Positions 17,948-28,246 of a stretch of 64,000 nucleotides of DNA are shown here, one piece after another; position 1 is the first letter of the stretch; each line of letters opens with the position of its first letter. Source of the stretch: Deltaproteobacteria bacterium (GTDB lineage: Bacteria; Desulfobacterota; Syntrophobacteria; Syntrophobacterales; Syntrophobacteraceae); assembly GCA_012517315.1 (NCBI GenBank), contig JAAYVE010000029.1, forward strand, positions 1 to 64,000, given 5' to 3'. The translations under genes and the position numbers were made by a program. The notes beneath the pieces are model-generated. The model searched no databases. It saw only the letters and a list, made by a program, of their open reading frames with translations, and had not been told where the DNA came from.

Positions 17948-19327
17948 TCAGAAAAGCCCCAGTTTGATGGCGATCTTGACGAGGGCTGACGTTCGGTGGA
18001 CATCGAGCTTGCGCATCATTCGTGCCCGGTGAGTCGCAACAGTTTTTCCGCTGATGAAGAGTTTTTCCGCTATTTCCTTGTTTGTGAGGCCTGATGCGAT
18101 CATCCGGAGGACTTCCATCTCCCTTAGGGTAAGACCCTGCATATTCTGAGGCACCAGAGGCGATTGCTCCCTTGGCTGATCTTTCGCGCCAAGCTTTCTG
18201 GAAATCGTTACCACGGACTGCGCGTTGCCTGCGGCATCTTTGATGGGGGAAATCTGTTCGAAGAAACGGAACGTTTCGCCATAGCAGCATACTTCCGCCA
18301 GCCGAGTGAGGGTCTCTCCCGTTGCGGCCGCGCGCAGCAGGCGTTCCAGCATTCGGGAGGCCTGGGACGGTTCGAAGAAATCGAGGAGGGTTTTGCCGAG
18401 CACCTCCTTGGTGAGCGTGCCGACTTCGGGTGAGGCACTGAAGAAAAGGTACTTTCCCTGGAGATCATGCACGGATACCATGTGATCGGTACTCCTCATG
18501 AGCAACTTCATGCGCTCTTCGCCCCTCCTTTGCGGCTTGATAGCCCTCTCCCCCCCGGACATCGGCCGCCCGACGTAAACGCAGCCGATGATGCTCCCTA
18601 TGCGGTTCCGCAGGGAGGACACGTTCGCCAGGTAACCAGTGCCCAGGTGGCCCTCGTAAAACTCCATCGCGCACTCATCGTTTTCGGCGGCCGTCTCCGC
18701 CCGCAGCAGCGGGCACAGAGCAAGGGGCTCGTGCAACCCGTGAAGAGCTTCGTAACAGAACAGCCCAACCGCCTCCTCCACGGAGATCCCCATTTTCCGC
18801 GCCAATGGGACATTGACCCGTGTGATACGGTGCTCATTGTTGATGACCGCCAGCAAGAGCGGGAGGCTGTCAATGGCTTGTTCCCACTCGCGCTTGCCCT
18901 GGGCGATGCGTTCTTCGGTTTTTCTGTCCTCCGTGACATCCCGTGCGATACCGAGAACGCCTATGGACGATCCATTCCTGTCCAGAATAGGGGTAAGCCG
19001 GGCGTCAAACCACAATTCACCGCCATGGTTGGGGAAGAAAAGCCTGTCCCTGAAGTGACAGGTCTTGAGCGATTTGAAAACTATCCTCAGGTGTTCTTGG
19101 ACAACGCCCAGGGAGTCCGGAGGAAAAAGCTCGGTCAGATGCCGGCCCGTCATTTCCTGGGGCGAGCACCCGAACAGGGTGGCCAGCGAAGGGTTCACGT
19201 ACCGGTAGAACAAGTTCTTGTCGATGATGAAGATGAAGTCATCGGCCAGTTTGGTGAACTGCCCGAGCAGTTCCGCCGCCTCTTGCATGGGAGCGAAGGT
19301 GGTTTCGTTCTGGCCGGTCATCGCCAT
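17948..19327 (-). CDS. PAS-PAS-PAS LuxR-family transcriptional regulator (paralogue 3)
   Basis: 459 residues with the same architecture: PAS about 18-140 (ends VLGIARDVTEDRKTEER), middle PAS about 150-265 with GLFCYEALHG and CPLLRAE, third PAS about 280-385, and LuxR helix-turn-helix about 390-459 (LTLREMEVLRMIASGLTNKEI, KTVATHRARMMRKL). The C-x13-C-P-L pair is kept. The start is one of two nearby ATGs (19327 or 19321) behind AAGGG. It lies 39 bases downstream of a GAF-protein gene in the same direction and is the first of the three tandem copies. Confidence 0.88.
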   Translation of the reverse strand: MAMTGQNETTFAPMQEAAELLGQFTKLADDFIFIIDKNLFYRYVNPSLATLFGCSPQEMTGRHLTELFPPDSLGVVQEHLRIVFKSLKTCHFRDRLFFPNHGGELWFDARLTPILDRNGSSIGVLGIARDVTEDRKTEERIAQGKREWEQAIDSLPLLLAVINNEHRITRVNVPLARKMGISVEEAVGLFCYEALHGLHEPLALCPLLRAETAAENDECAMEFYEGHLGTGYLANVSSLRNRIGSIIGCVYVGRPMSGGERAIKPQRRGEERMKLLMRSTDHMVSVHDLQGKYLFFSASPEVGTLTKEVLGKTLLDFFEPSQASRMLERLLRAAATGETLTRLAEVCCYGETFRFFEQISPIKDAAGNAQSVVTISRKLGAKDQPREQSPLVPQNMQGLTLREMEVLRMIASGLTNKEIAEKLFISGKTVATHRARMMRKLDVHRTSALVKIAIKLGLF

Positions 19328-19366
19328 TGTCCCTTGGGAATGGGATCGCCGCCACTGAACCGGGGG

Positions 19367-20476
19367 TCAGAGGTTCGTGTCCCGGTACTTGACGCAAGGG
19401 GTCCATGAACCCAGCGGCCTTTTGCACCCTTTGCACGAATTTTGCCCCTGTCGCTGCTTGCAGTAACTGTCGACGACATACTCGAAAATCCTGGCGTTGC
19501 GAATTGCGAACGCGATTTCCTCGGCGATGGAGAGAAGATGGTGGTGCTCCTCCTCCGTGAAGAGCCCCCCGTCAACCTTGTTCAACACTTCAAGAACACC
19601 GATGGGCTCTTCCCCCGCAACAAGGGGTATGGCGATCATGTTCCTTGTCTTGAATCCGGACTCGGCATCGACTTTCCCATAGAAGCGGGGGTCGTTTTGG
19701 ACATCGTTGATGAGTTCCGACTGCCGCGTTCGCAGAACAAAACCGGCCAACCCCTTCTCGGCGGGAATGGTGACTCCTCGCAGCACCGCCTTTGCCGGCC
19801 CTTCGGTCCGGTAAAACAGGAAATTCTCCTTCTCGTCGTCCAGGAGCAGCACCGACGCCTCGGTGGCGGAGGCCACCTCCATACAGCAGTGCAAGGCAGT
19901 TTCCAGGAGTTCACTGAGACCGAACGACTGGGCCAGCATCGAACTGACGGTGAGGTAGGTGTTCAGGTGGCTGAGCTGCCTCTGCGCCCGTTTCCACTCT
20001 TGAAGACGCCTGAGGTGGTGAGAAAGGATCCGCAGGTATCGCTCCCAGTGCTCCGCCGGGAAAGGGACGCCACCGGCCTTCAAGCCGATCCCAAGGATCC
20101 CCGCGACCCCCTTTTCTCCTTGCAGCGGATAGAGAAGAAGCTTCTCGGCCCGTTCAACACCGTTCAGGGAGATCGTCGCTGACGGGTCCCTTGTATCCCC
20201 TCGGACCGGGATCTCCTCCAGATATCCATTGCAGAGCCCTTTCACCCAGGGCAGGAGGTCTTCGGGAAGACCGTTGTGAAAGAACTGGGGGGCCGGCAGC
20301 CTCGAGTCGACGGTACAAAAAAATGCCGCCCATGCGTGGAGTGTTGAGAGAAGGACTTTGAGCGTATTTTCAGCGAAATCCTCCAGGCTGACGGTCGTCA
20401 AGGTTTTCTCGAGGAGATCGAGGAATTGCGTGGTGTCTTGCTCGGAAGGTCCGGCTTGCCTTTTATCAGGAAACAT
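19367..20476 (-). CDS. GAF-domain protein with Cys-rich C-terminal tail
   Basis: 369 residues from an ATG with a GGAGGG ribosome site; the frame extends 6 codons further to 20494. An N-terminal GAF-like region (about 15-150) is followed by a helical linker and a clear GAF domain at about 175-335 (SSMLAQSFGLSELLETALHC through AEEIAFAIRNARIFEYV). The tail holds seven basic residues and five cysteines, including SCKGCKRPLGSWTPC, which looks able to bind a metal or cluster or to respond to oxidation. There is no output domain, so it probably works with other proteins, perhaps the co-directional PAS-LuxR regulators. The ligand is unknown. Confidence 0.75.
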   Translation of the reverse strand: MFPDKRQAGPSEQDTTQFLDLLEKTLTTVSLEDFAENTLKVLLSTLHAWAAFFCTVDSRLPAPQFFHNGLPEDLLPWVKGLCNGYLEEIPVRGDTRDPSATISLNGVERAEKLLLYPLQGEKGVAGILGIGLKAGGVPFPAEHWERYLRILSHHLRRLQEWKRAQRQLSHLNTYLTVSSMLAQSFGLSELLETALHCCMEVASATEASVLLLDDEKENFLFYRTEGPAKAVLRGVTIPAEKGLAGFVLRTRQSELINDVQNDPRFYGKVDAESGFKTRNMIAIPLVAGEEPIGVLEVLNKVDGGLFTEEEHHHLLSIAEEIAFAIRNARIFEYVVDSYCKQRQGQNSCKGCKRPLGSWTPCVKYRDTNL

Positions 20477-20791
20477 CTCAGCCCTCCATCTCACGCAGCA
20501 TGCCGGGGACGTGTATCAATATCAAAAGGGGGAAATGGCGCCTTGGCGGGGAATCCGCTGTCTTGCGCCGGCCAAAATCAAACTTTGGCCAAGCGATCCC
20601 TGTCCCGCCAGCAAAGAAAGCTTATACTGATTTTGTTATTAAAGCAAAGAAAGGCGCAAATCTCAATCGGTTAAAAGTTGTATTCTTTTCGCCAACGAGA
20701 CGGTGCATCTTGCGGCGCAAGGACCAGCAGATTCGACTCTGGCGTTGTCACCAGGGGTGAGCGTCTCAACCCACCAGGGCTTGGGCCGCCG

Positions 20792-22600
20792 TCAGACGTC
20801 CTTAAAATGCGCCACCTTGACGACCACACCCAGGTCCTGGACCTTGCTGCCGAATTCCTCCAGGAGTCGGTTGAGAGCCAGTTGGTGCTCTTCTCGAAAA
20901 ACGAAGAACATGCTCATGACCTGATGCCTTTCCAGAGCCGCTTCGTCGGATGTCCGGCACAGATCCGCGTGGAGTGGCCGGAGATCGCTCAGAGCCTCGC
21001 CGATGTATTGGTACCGATGAGCGGGGTTTCTGCTGCAGGCTTTGAGGATGAAGTTCCGAAGCGATTCAGTGATACCGGGATCCAGTTCGCACGGGTCTGG
21101 AACGTCCTGGTGGAGACGCCTCTCCACCAATTCGTTCAGGTCGTCTTCGGGATATGGCCGACGGCCAGTGACCAACTCGTATGCCGTGATGCCCAGGGCG
21201 TAGATGTCCGTGCGCACATCCACTTGATGTCCTTCCAGTTGTTCGGGGGCCGCATAGTATATGGTGCCGGCCATGTTCAAGTCCTCACTGCCGGAGGGAC
21301 AGGCCAGTCCAAAATCCAGGATTCTCACCCGATCTTCCGCCTGGACAAAGATGTTGGCCGGCTTGATGTCCTGGTGAACGATCCCCTGCTCGTGTGCGTA
21401 GGCGAGACCTTCACAGATCTGTACGAGCAAATCCACCGCCTGGGGGACAGGAATGATTCCCATGCGGGCAAGCAGACCATCCAGACCCTGACCCTCCAGG
21501 TATTCCATGATGATGAAAACAGTGTGAAAGGCCTCCTCGATGTCGTAGACGCGCACGATATTCCTGTGGTTCATCCGGGCGATGATCTTCGCCTCGTTTC
21601 TGAATTTGTCGAGGAAACTCTGCTCCATGGCCATGTTGTGCTTCAGCATCTTGATGGCCACGGGCACGTTCAAAATCTTGTGGACACCGTGATAGACGAT
21701 GCTCCAGCCCCCCTTTCCCAGTTTGTTCTTGATCGTGTACTTTCCGATTGCCCGCTCGCCGGTGAGGGGTTCCGATTCGAACCGGTGCGTCACGAGTTCG
21801 GTCAGGAAGAACCGGAGATCCGGGCACTCGGCGGAGACCATCTCGAACTGCGCTTTGCCCAGCCCCCAGAGCTTCATAGGCGTCTCGGCCTCCACGTGAG
21901 CGCTCCGCGGTTCGCCGGTCAGGACCGCCATTTCGCCAACAACGTCCCCCTCCATGAGGCGGGCCACCAGGCAGAGCTTGCCGTCTTTCGGCACCTGGAC
22001 CGTGCACTTCCCCTCCTGGATGATATAGAGCGCATCCCCCACATCTCCCTGGGAAAACAATCGATCACCGGACTGGAGGGTCTTCATGGCGAGGCTGTTC
22101 AACAGGCGGCAGACAGCGTTTTCCGGGATGGAACGGATCAGGGGGGTCGCGGTCAGGAATTGAAGGTCGTCGGGTTTCGGGATGGGGTACCCACTCAGGA
22201 GTTTCCCTACGGCTGAGGAGTCCTCCAGTCCGGCCGAGAAGGCGAGACCGACGGCGTATTGGTTTCGTGTGGAATCCCTGCGGGACCACGCTGCACGGGC
22301 ATAGCAGGCTTTCCACGCCGTGTTGGGACGGTCGAAAATCAGAAAGAGCAATTGGGGAACAGGGGTGAGGTCATACGACGATTCAACCCGTGCTCCTTTT
22401 TCACCGATGTCGCAGACAGTCAGGTAGAAAGCATGTGACGCCTGTTCGAAAGAGGAGAGGTCGGAACAGTACTCGTATGTGTCAAACTGGACCAGACCGA
22501 TGAGAGGAGTGTCCAGGGTGCTTCTCGGGCAGCCTCTGCGATCCTTGAATTCCTTCACGCCATCCCTCCGTTTGTAGCAATGGTAGAGAGGCATCGGCAT
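20792..22600 (-). CDS. PilZ - cNMP-binding - Ser/Thr protein kinase fusion
   Basis: About 602 residues. Residues ~5-125 form a PilZ-like domain (RRGCPR as RxxxR; DIGEKGARV as the DxGxxG part), which in known proteins binds c-di-GMP. A cyclic-nucleotide-binding domain follows (about 160-275, with LFSQGDVGDALYIIQEGK and GEMAVLTGEPRSAHVE). A Hanks-type kinase domain spans about 285-545: glycine loop LGKGGWSIVY, VAIKML lysine, catalytic loop HQDIKPAN, DFG intact. The usual HRD Arg is replaced by Gln, so activation-loop phosphorylation may not be needed. The last ~50 residues (FFVFREEHQLALNRLL...) are an extra C-terminal module. The start is uncertain (ATGs at 22600, 22594 and 22639). Confidence 0.85.
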   Translation of the reverse strand: MPMPLYHCYKRRDGVKEFKDRRGCPRSTLDTPLIGLVQFDTYEYCSDLSSFEQASHAFYLTVCDIGEKGARVESSYDLTPVPQLLFLIFDRPNTAWKACYARAAWSRRDSTRNQYAVGLAFSAGLEDSSAVGKLLSGYPIPKPDDLQFLTATPLIRSIPENAVCRLLNSLAMKTLQSGDRLFSQGDVGDALYIIQEGKCTVQVPKDGKLCLVARLMEGDVVGEMAVLTGEPRSAHVEAETPMKLWGLGKAQFEMVSAECPDLRFFLTELVTHRFESEPLTGERAIGKYTIKNKLGKGGWSIVYHGVHKILNVPVAIKMLKHNMAMEQSFLDKFRNEAKIIARMNHRNIVRVYDIEEAFHTVFIIMEYLEGQGLDGLLARMGIIPVPQAVDLLVQICEGLAYAHEQGIVHQDIKPANIFVQAEDRVRILDFGLACPSGSEDLNMAGTIYYAAPEQLEGHQVDVRTDIYALGITAYELVTGRRPYPEDDLNELVERRLHQDVPDPCELDPGITESLRNFILKACSRNPAHRYQYIGEALSDLRPLHADLCRTSDEAALERHQVMSMFFVFREEHQLALNRLLEEFGSKVQDLGVVVKVAHFKDV

Positions 22601-23000
22601 TCTCAAGAGGCTGACGGGCACAGAAGGGGGAAGCAGCAAGGGTTGGGGGGCAGGGGAGGATGCAAGGCCTGCGATACCGGTATAGGGTCGTTTTTAAGAT
22701 CTCACTTGCCAAGGGGCCGGGAAATCTCTCCTCTTGTCTGCCTGTCCGAAATATTTATGGGTCCCTGGAAAGGGAAAAGTCAAGTCTTTTGGTAGGGGGT
22801 GAAGGCGCGGGCAAGGAGAGGGAGAACGGCGAGATTTCCGTGACCTGAGGAGAGAGGAATTGGGAATTTGGTGGGATCTTGCCACGGCGAGGGAGCAGGC
22901 GGGGCCCGCTCCCTCCGACCCCTGCCGAACCGGTTTCGTGCCCCTCGGCTGCCGCCCGTGCTTACCCCATGTGGGGAGAATGTCCTGGTGCCCCCCGGTT
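22601..23000. other. Intergenic region, no gene seen
   Basis: About 400 bases between the kinase gene and the small Fe-S protein gene, both on the minus strand. The open frames are short, lack ribosome sites and have no coherent composition. The promoter of the kinase gene is expected here, but I could not identify a convincing -35/-10 pair. Confidence 0.5.
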
Positions 23001-23201
23001 TCAGGCGGCAATGCCTGCCATCAGTTCCTGGATGTCTCTGCGCTTGGATTCATACTCCGGGGTGAAGAGGGGTGGGCAGGCCTGCAGGGTTGTCTCCTTT
23101 TTCAGAAGCTTGCTGGCAAAAGCCATGCATGTGGGTTCCCCACACTCCTTGCAGTTGGTCCTGGGCAGATGTTTCAAGATTTCCAGAACATTGAGTTTCA
23201 T
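23001..23201 (-). CDS. Small 4Fe-4S domain protein (corrinoid/CODH gamma-subunit-type)
   Basis: 66 residues, starting at an ATG behind an AAAGGAGGACTC ribosome site. The cysteines C17-x2-C20-x4-C25-x16-C42 with CGEPTCMAFASKL match the Fe-S domain found at the N-terminus of the acetyl-CoA decarbonylase/synthase corrinoid subunit and in RnfB and related proteins. Here it stands alone. It probably binds one [4Fe-4S] cluster and serves as an electron-transfer or corrinoid-activation partner; no partner gene lies next to it. The longer reading to 23315 has no ribosome site. Confidence 0.8.
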   Translation of the reverse strand: MKLNVLEILKHLPRTNCKECGEPTCMAFASKLLKKETTLQACPPLFTPEYESKRRDIQELMAGIAA

Positions 23202-23797
23202 GGCCGAGTCCTCCTTTCTGGTTTGCGGTTCCGTGCGCTTCACCCCCTGAAATCGCGATGGGGCCACTGGAGGCGGGCACAAGAGAGGATTCACCTCAAG
23301 GAGAGTGGGAACCATGCGGAACTCGTGTCAGGCGTCAAAATGAGCCGGCCAGGCGTTGCCGGCTTGGTGTACTCAGTCCCAACAGCCGGAAGAAGAGTGG
23401 ATTGGTTTCAGCGGGGAAATCGAAAGCATCCGAACCTGCAGAGATTCTCCCGCCTCGCCAATGGATTCCCTTCGGTGGTTTCATTAGAGCCCAGAAGCAT
23501 GGGGAGGTCAAGACCATGGATTTTTGAGGGGTTCGTTATTTCGTCGGAATGGACCCGAGGGGATTTTCCGGCGGCAGGTTTTCTTGAGTCGTGTCCCGAT
23601 TTCATTGGGGGGGGCCGCAGTCCGGAACCCAACCCCGTTTCCGGGTGCTCCCAAATCAGGGGTGGGTCCGTGGGGTTTTTCGGCACCCCTCAGCTCCGCG
23701 GCCTTCGCATCACCCATTCAGTGACTTCCACGAGCCGCCGTCTTTCCTCGTGAAGCCGCCGGCTGTTTTCCCGCTCCCCGGATGCGTCTTCAGGGGG
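23202..23797. other. Intergenic region, no gene seen
   Basis: About 600 bases with no supported gene. The frames present are Pro/Arg-rich, overlap each other and have no ribosome site or domain. The stretch around 23600-23700 is G/C-homopolymer rich. A degraded gene is possible, but nothing recognisable remains. Confidence 0.5.
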
Positions 23798-23989
23798 TCA
23801 AGCCGCCTTGGCTGTAAGTGCCGAGTCTTCCTCCCGAAAGAGGTCTGCCGACTCCCGCACAAGACGCTTCAGTTGCCGAATCGCCTCCCTTTCCCTTTCG
23901 GACCACAGGATGGATTCCGCTTCGGCTGCGCTTCTCCTGTAAATGTAACAATAGAGTTTGAATATCCTCAGAGCGTGTTCCAGATCCAT
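23798..23989 (-). CDS. Small hypothetical helical protein
   Basis: 63 residues from an ATG eight bases after GAGAGGAGG; a GTG three codons earlier (23998) lies inside the ribosome-site spacing. The sequence is charged and helical (MDLEHALRIFKLYCYIYRRS, then EREREAIRQLKRLVRESADLF), without a signal peptide or known domain. It lies 43 bases downstream of hsp20 in the same direction. The good ribosome site and biased composition suggest it is real. A stress-related role is only a guess from position. Confidence 0.55.
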   Translation of the reverse strand: MDLEHALRIFKLYCYIYRRSAAEAESILWSEREREAIRQLKRLVRESADLFREEDSALTAKAA

Positions 23990-24032
23990 CTCCCTCACCT
24001 CCTCTCAGAAATGAAGGAATTCCTCCGGGGCA

Positions 24033-24587
24033 TCATTCCCTGCTGATGGTGATCTGTTTGGACTTGGTCGACACCTTCGTCTTGCGAGGGACGGTGATCT
24101 TCAGGATACCCCTCTTGAAGGTGGCGCCGATGTTCTCCTGCTCTGCATCGTCCGGTAGGGACAGGACCCGCTGGAAAGAGCCGTAGGAACGTTCCATGCG
24201 GTAATAATTCTTTTCCTTCTCCTCCTTTTCGTGCTTCTTCTCCCCCTTGATGACGAGGGTGTCGTCCAGAAGTTCCAGCTGGACATCCTTTTCATCCACG
24301 CCCGGCAGTTCCACCGAAATGGTGTATTCCCCGTCGCTCGCCGCGATGTCCAGAGTCGGCCTGAGCCATTCCGTCTGAGCCAGCGGTCCCGGATCCCGCC
24401 CAAATCCCAGTGCGGGAAAGCCGAAGCCCCTGAACAGGCTGTCGAACATGCGGTCGATTTCCTGATGAAAACGGGCGACAGGGTCAGGGTGGTGGGTCGC
24501 CAGGGAACGGTGGACCGGGAGCGCCACAGGATGCTGTTCTTCTTCCTTCTTGAACCAGTTCCACGGTGCGAGCTTTTTCAGATCCAT
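24033..24587 (-). CDS. Hsp20 family small heat-shock protein
   Basis: 184 residues from an ATG with AAAGGAGG seven bases upstream. The alpha-crystallin domain occupies about residues 78-170 (PTLDIAASDGEYTISVELPG, then GEKKHEKEEKEKNYYRMERSYGSF and KRGILKITVPRK), and the C-terminal tail holds SKQITISRE, the IxI motif that docks oligomers. It acts as an ATP-independent holdase for unfolding proteins. It lies downstream of groEL in the same direction, behind a likely terminator, so it may have its own promoter. No CIRCE is seen in front of it. Confidence 0.95.
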   Translation of the reverse strand: MDLKKLAPWNWFKKEEEQHPVALPVHRSLATHHPDPVARFHQEIDRMFDSLFRGFGFPALGFGRDPGPLAQTEWLRPTLDIAASDGEYTISVELPGVDEKDVQLELLDDTLVIKGEKKHEKEEKEKNYYRMERSYGSFQRVLSLPDDAEQENIGATFKRGILKITVPRKTKVSTKSKQITISRE

Positions 24588-24726
24588 GATGTGTCCTCCT
24601 TTCTTACTAGACCCCTGCATCACGCGTCTGAAACGGCCACCCCATGTCCCTTGCTTCTCGTTGAGGTCATGGCGGAGAAACTCCCCGCATCACCCGGGCA
24701 ATGTCCGCCATAACCCATTTTCAGTC

Positions 24727-24754
24727 TCAAAAACCGGTTTGCCGGAGCCGGCTT
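24727..24754 (-). terminator. Probable rho-independent terminator of groES-groEL
   Basis: On the minus strand, arms AAGCCGG (24754-24748) and CCGGTTT (24737-24731) form a hairpin with one G-T pair and a GC-rich loop, followed by a short T run. It lies just after the groEL stop and before hsp20. Confidence 0.5.
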
Positions 24755-24780
24755 GTCATCCAGCCCCGTTTCACATCACA

Positions 24781-26738
<1,958 letters not shown>

Positions 26739-26823
26739 ACTCCATTCCTCCACATGGTGATCATTTCCCCCCTCGACAGTGAGGGGTCAAAACAGGTGAA
26801 ACACAAAAACGAGACGCGAATTG

Positions 26824-26886
26824 CTGGCACTCTATTCAGTTGAGTGCTAACAGCAAAATTAATAAGCGGCAGACTCAGAATGTCAA
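26824..26886 (-). promoter_or_regulatory. groES promoter with CIRCE operator
   Basis: On the minus strand a TTGACA box (26886-26881) is followed, after 16 bases, by TATTAA (26864-26859). Directly downstream is the inverted repeat with 9-base arms at 26842-26850 and 26824-26832 separated by 9 bases; one arm is the consensus GAGTGCTAA and the other CTGGCACTC has two mismatches. This is the CIRCE site bound by the heat-shock repressor HrcA, encoded at 52216-53262. Confidence 0.92.
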
Positions 26887-27145
26887 GGGGGGCAGGAAGG
26901 AAAAATTTGCAGGCCGCAGGGAGTCCATGCCCATCGAGGATTGCAGGGAAGCATAGAGGATCGGGTGGTTTGGGAATCAGGCGGATAGACTTGAGTGCAT
27001 CCCCGCTGCATGGTACGGGCGTAGAACGGTGCGATGACCAAAAGCAAATCTTTTGGGCAGGCGTTGAAGGCAGGATGCGGGGCAGCAGCCAATGTTCCCG
27101 CAGGAGGCACCCGCCCCATGAAGGGAAACGGCCTTCTTTCTGAAA

Positions 27146-27244
27146 TGGCGGAAGCGCATGGGAATCGAACCCACCCAGGACACCCCTCAGTGCCCTGCAC
27201 CGGATTTGAAGTCCGGGAGCCCCACCAGTGAGCTTGGCGCTTCC
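27146..27244 (-). tRNA. selC: tRNA-Sec (anticodon TCA)
   Basis: 99 bases including an encoded CCA (27148-27146) and discriminator G at 27149. The acceptor stem has eight pairs (GGAAGCGC with GCGCTTCC), as in bacterial selenocysteine tRNAs, and there is a long variable arm. The anticodon stem-loop CCGGACTTCAAATCCGG contains TCA, which reads UGA, and the T arm GTGGGTTCGATTCCCAT is standard. Its presence shows that the organism makes selenoproteins. No selA, selB or selD is present in this window. Confidence 0.95.
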
Positions 27245-27370
27245 AGGCGCTAATCTACTCAATGCCCCCACCTTTGACAAGCCCCTTTTGGGTGGCCCCT
27301 GAAGCGAGGGGTTCAAAGGACCCTCACGGAAACAGGGGGACATGATCAGCAACCGCCTGGATCTTTTCTC

Positions 27371-27426
27371 TTGCGTTGAAAATGAAAAGGAAATATACTC
27401 GGCATAGCTGAGTGAGTGCTCAGTCA
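27371..27426 (+). promoter_or_regulatory. tetR promoter and palindromic operator
   Basis: TTGCGT (27371-27376), a 17-base spacer and TATACT (27394-27399) form a good sigma70-type promoter. The palindrome TGAGTGAGTGCTCAGTCA (27409-27426) overlaps the expected transcription start. It matches the palindrome at 33940-33953 in 12 of 14 core bases. Autoregulation by the TetR protein encoded immediately downstream is inferred. Confidence 0.75.
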
Positions 27427-27463
27427 ATTTGGTTGCGTTTGTTTCGTTCCAGGGGCGGGTCAC

Positions 27464-28078
27464 ATGTCCAAGAAGGAAGCCATCATCCAGGCTGCCATCA
27501 AGCTTTTTGCAGAGAAGAGCTTCAAGGGAGCTTCCACGGCTGAACTGTCGGCGATGACCCACGTGGCCGAAGGCACCATCTACTACCATTTCAAGACGAA
27601 GGAGGATCTTCTCGTCCACGTCCTTGAGAGGATCAAGGGGGAGATCCTCCAGGAGTATAAGCGGTACTGGACGGAGCGAGACCCTCCCAGGACGGGACTG
27701 GAACAGGTGGAAGAGGCCATGAGTCTCTATCTCTACCTTGCGGGCAAGTTCGAGGATCGGTTCCTCCTCCTGCATCGCCGCTATCTTTACGAACTCGCTG
27801 AAGTCAATGCCACCTGCAGGCAGTACCTCATCGATATCTACGACTGCTTGGTGGACATATTCGAGCAGGCTGTCCTGGCCGGCCAAAGGGACGGCTCCAT
27901 CGTCGAGGCCCCGCCCCGAAAAACGGCCCTTCTGCTCTTCACCATGGCCGACGGACTGGTGCGGTTCAAGAACTACAATCTCTATGATTCTTCGGCCCTT
28001 TTTCCGGAACTCATTGCCGCCTCGAACCGGATGCTTGCAAGAACAGCCGGGGCGCTTCCATCCCATCCGCAAGAGTGA
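27464..28078 (+). CDS. TetR/AcrR-family transcriptional regulator
   Basis: 204 residues from the ATG at 27464 (MSKKEAIIQAAIKLFAEKSF). The helix-turn-helix lies at about 8-52, with ASTAELSAMTHVAEGTIYYH as the core, and the ligand-binding helical domain follows with two possible effector-pocket regions (about 85-190). It is divergent from selC and is the first gene of a plus-strand block of signalling and transporter genes. A palindrome sits on its own promoter and a near-copy precedes the TauE transporter block, suggesting it controls both. The effector is unknown; TetR regulators with this kind of C-terminal domain often sense acyl or aromatic compounds. Confidence 0.9.
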   Translation: MSKKEAIIQAAIKLFAEKSFKGASTAELSAMTHVAEGTIYYHFKTKEDLLVHVLERIKGEILQEYKRYWTERDPPRTGLEQVEEAMSLYLYLAGKFEDRFLLLHRRYLYELAEVNATCRQYLIDIYDCLVDIFEQAVLAGQRDGSIVEAPPRKTALLLFTMADGLVRFKNYNLYDSSALFPELIAASNRMLARTAGALPSHPQE

Positions 28079-28246
28079 CCGGTTTGGGAGTGCGTGACGA
28101 TTTCGTGGTCTGCCTAAGGGGTGTCCGGCAACGCATCGAGGGGGCGAGAGCCTTTGTGAGGAACCGATCCCCAGCGCGCCGGCGCAGGTTTGCCGGGTCG
28201 GCGGGATCCGGCGAGACGAGGACCGGCTGATTCCAAAGAGTTGATC

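Noticed and set aside
14759-19327. The LuxR proteins as two-component response regulators
   Set aside because: None has a receiver domain with the acidic pair and acceptor Asp; all N-terminal units are PAS domains.
23202-23797. A gene in the gap between the Fe-S protein and the small helical protein
   Set aside because: Frames lack ribosome sites, overlap each other and show no coherent protein sequence.
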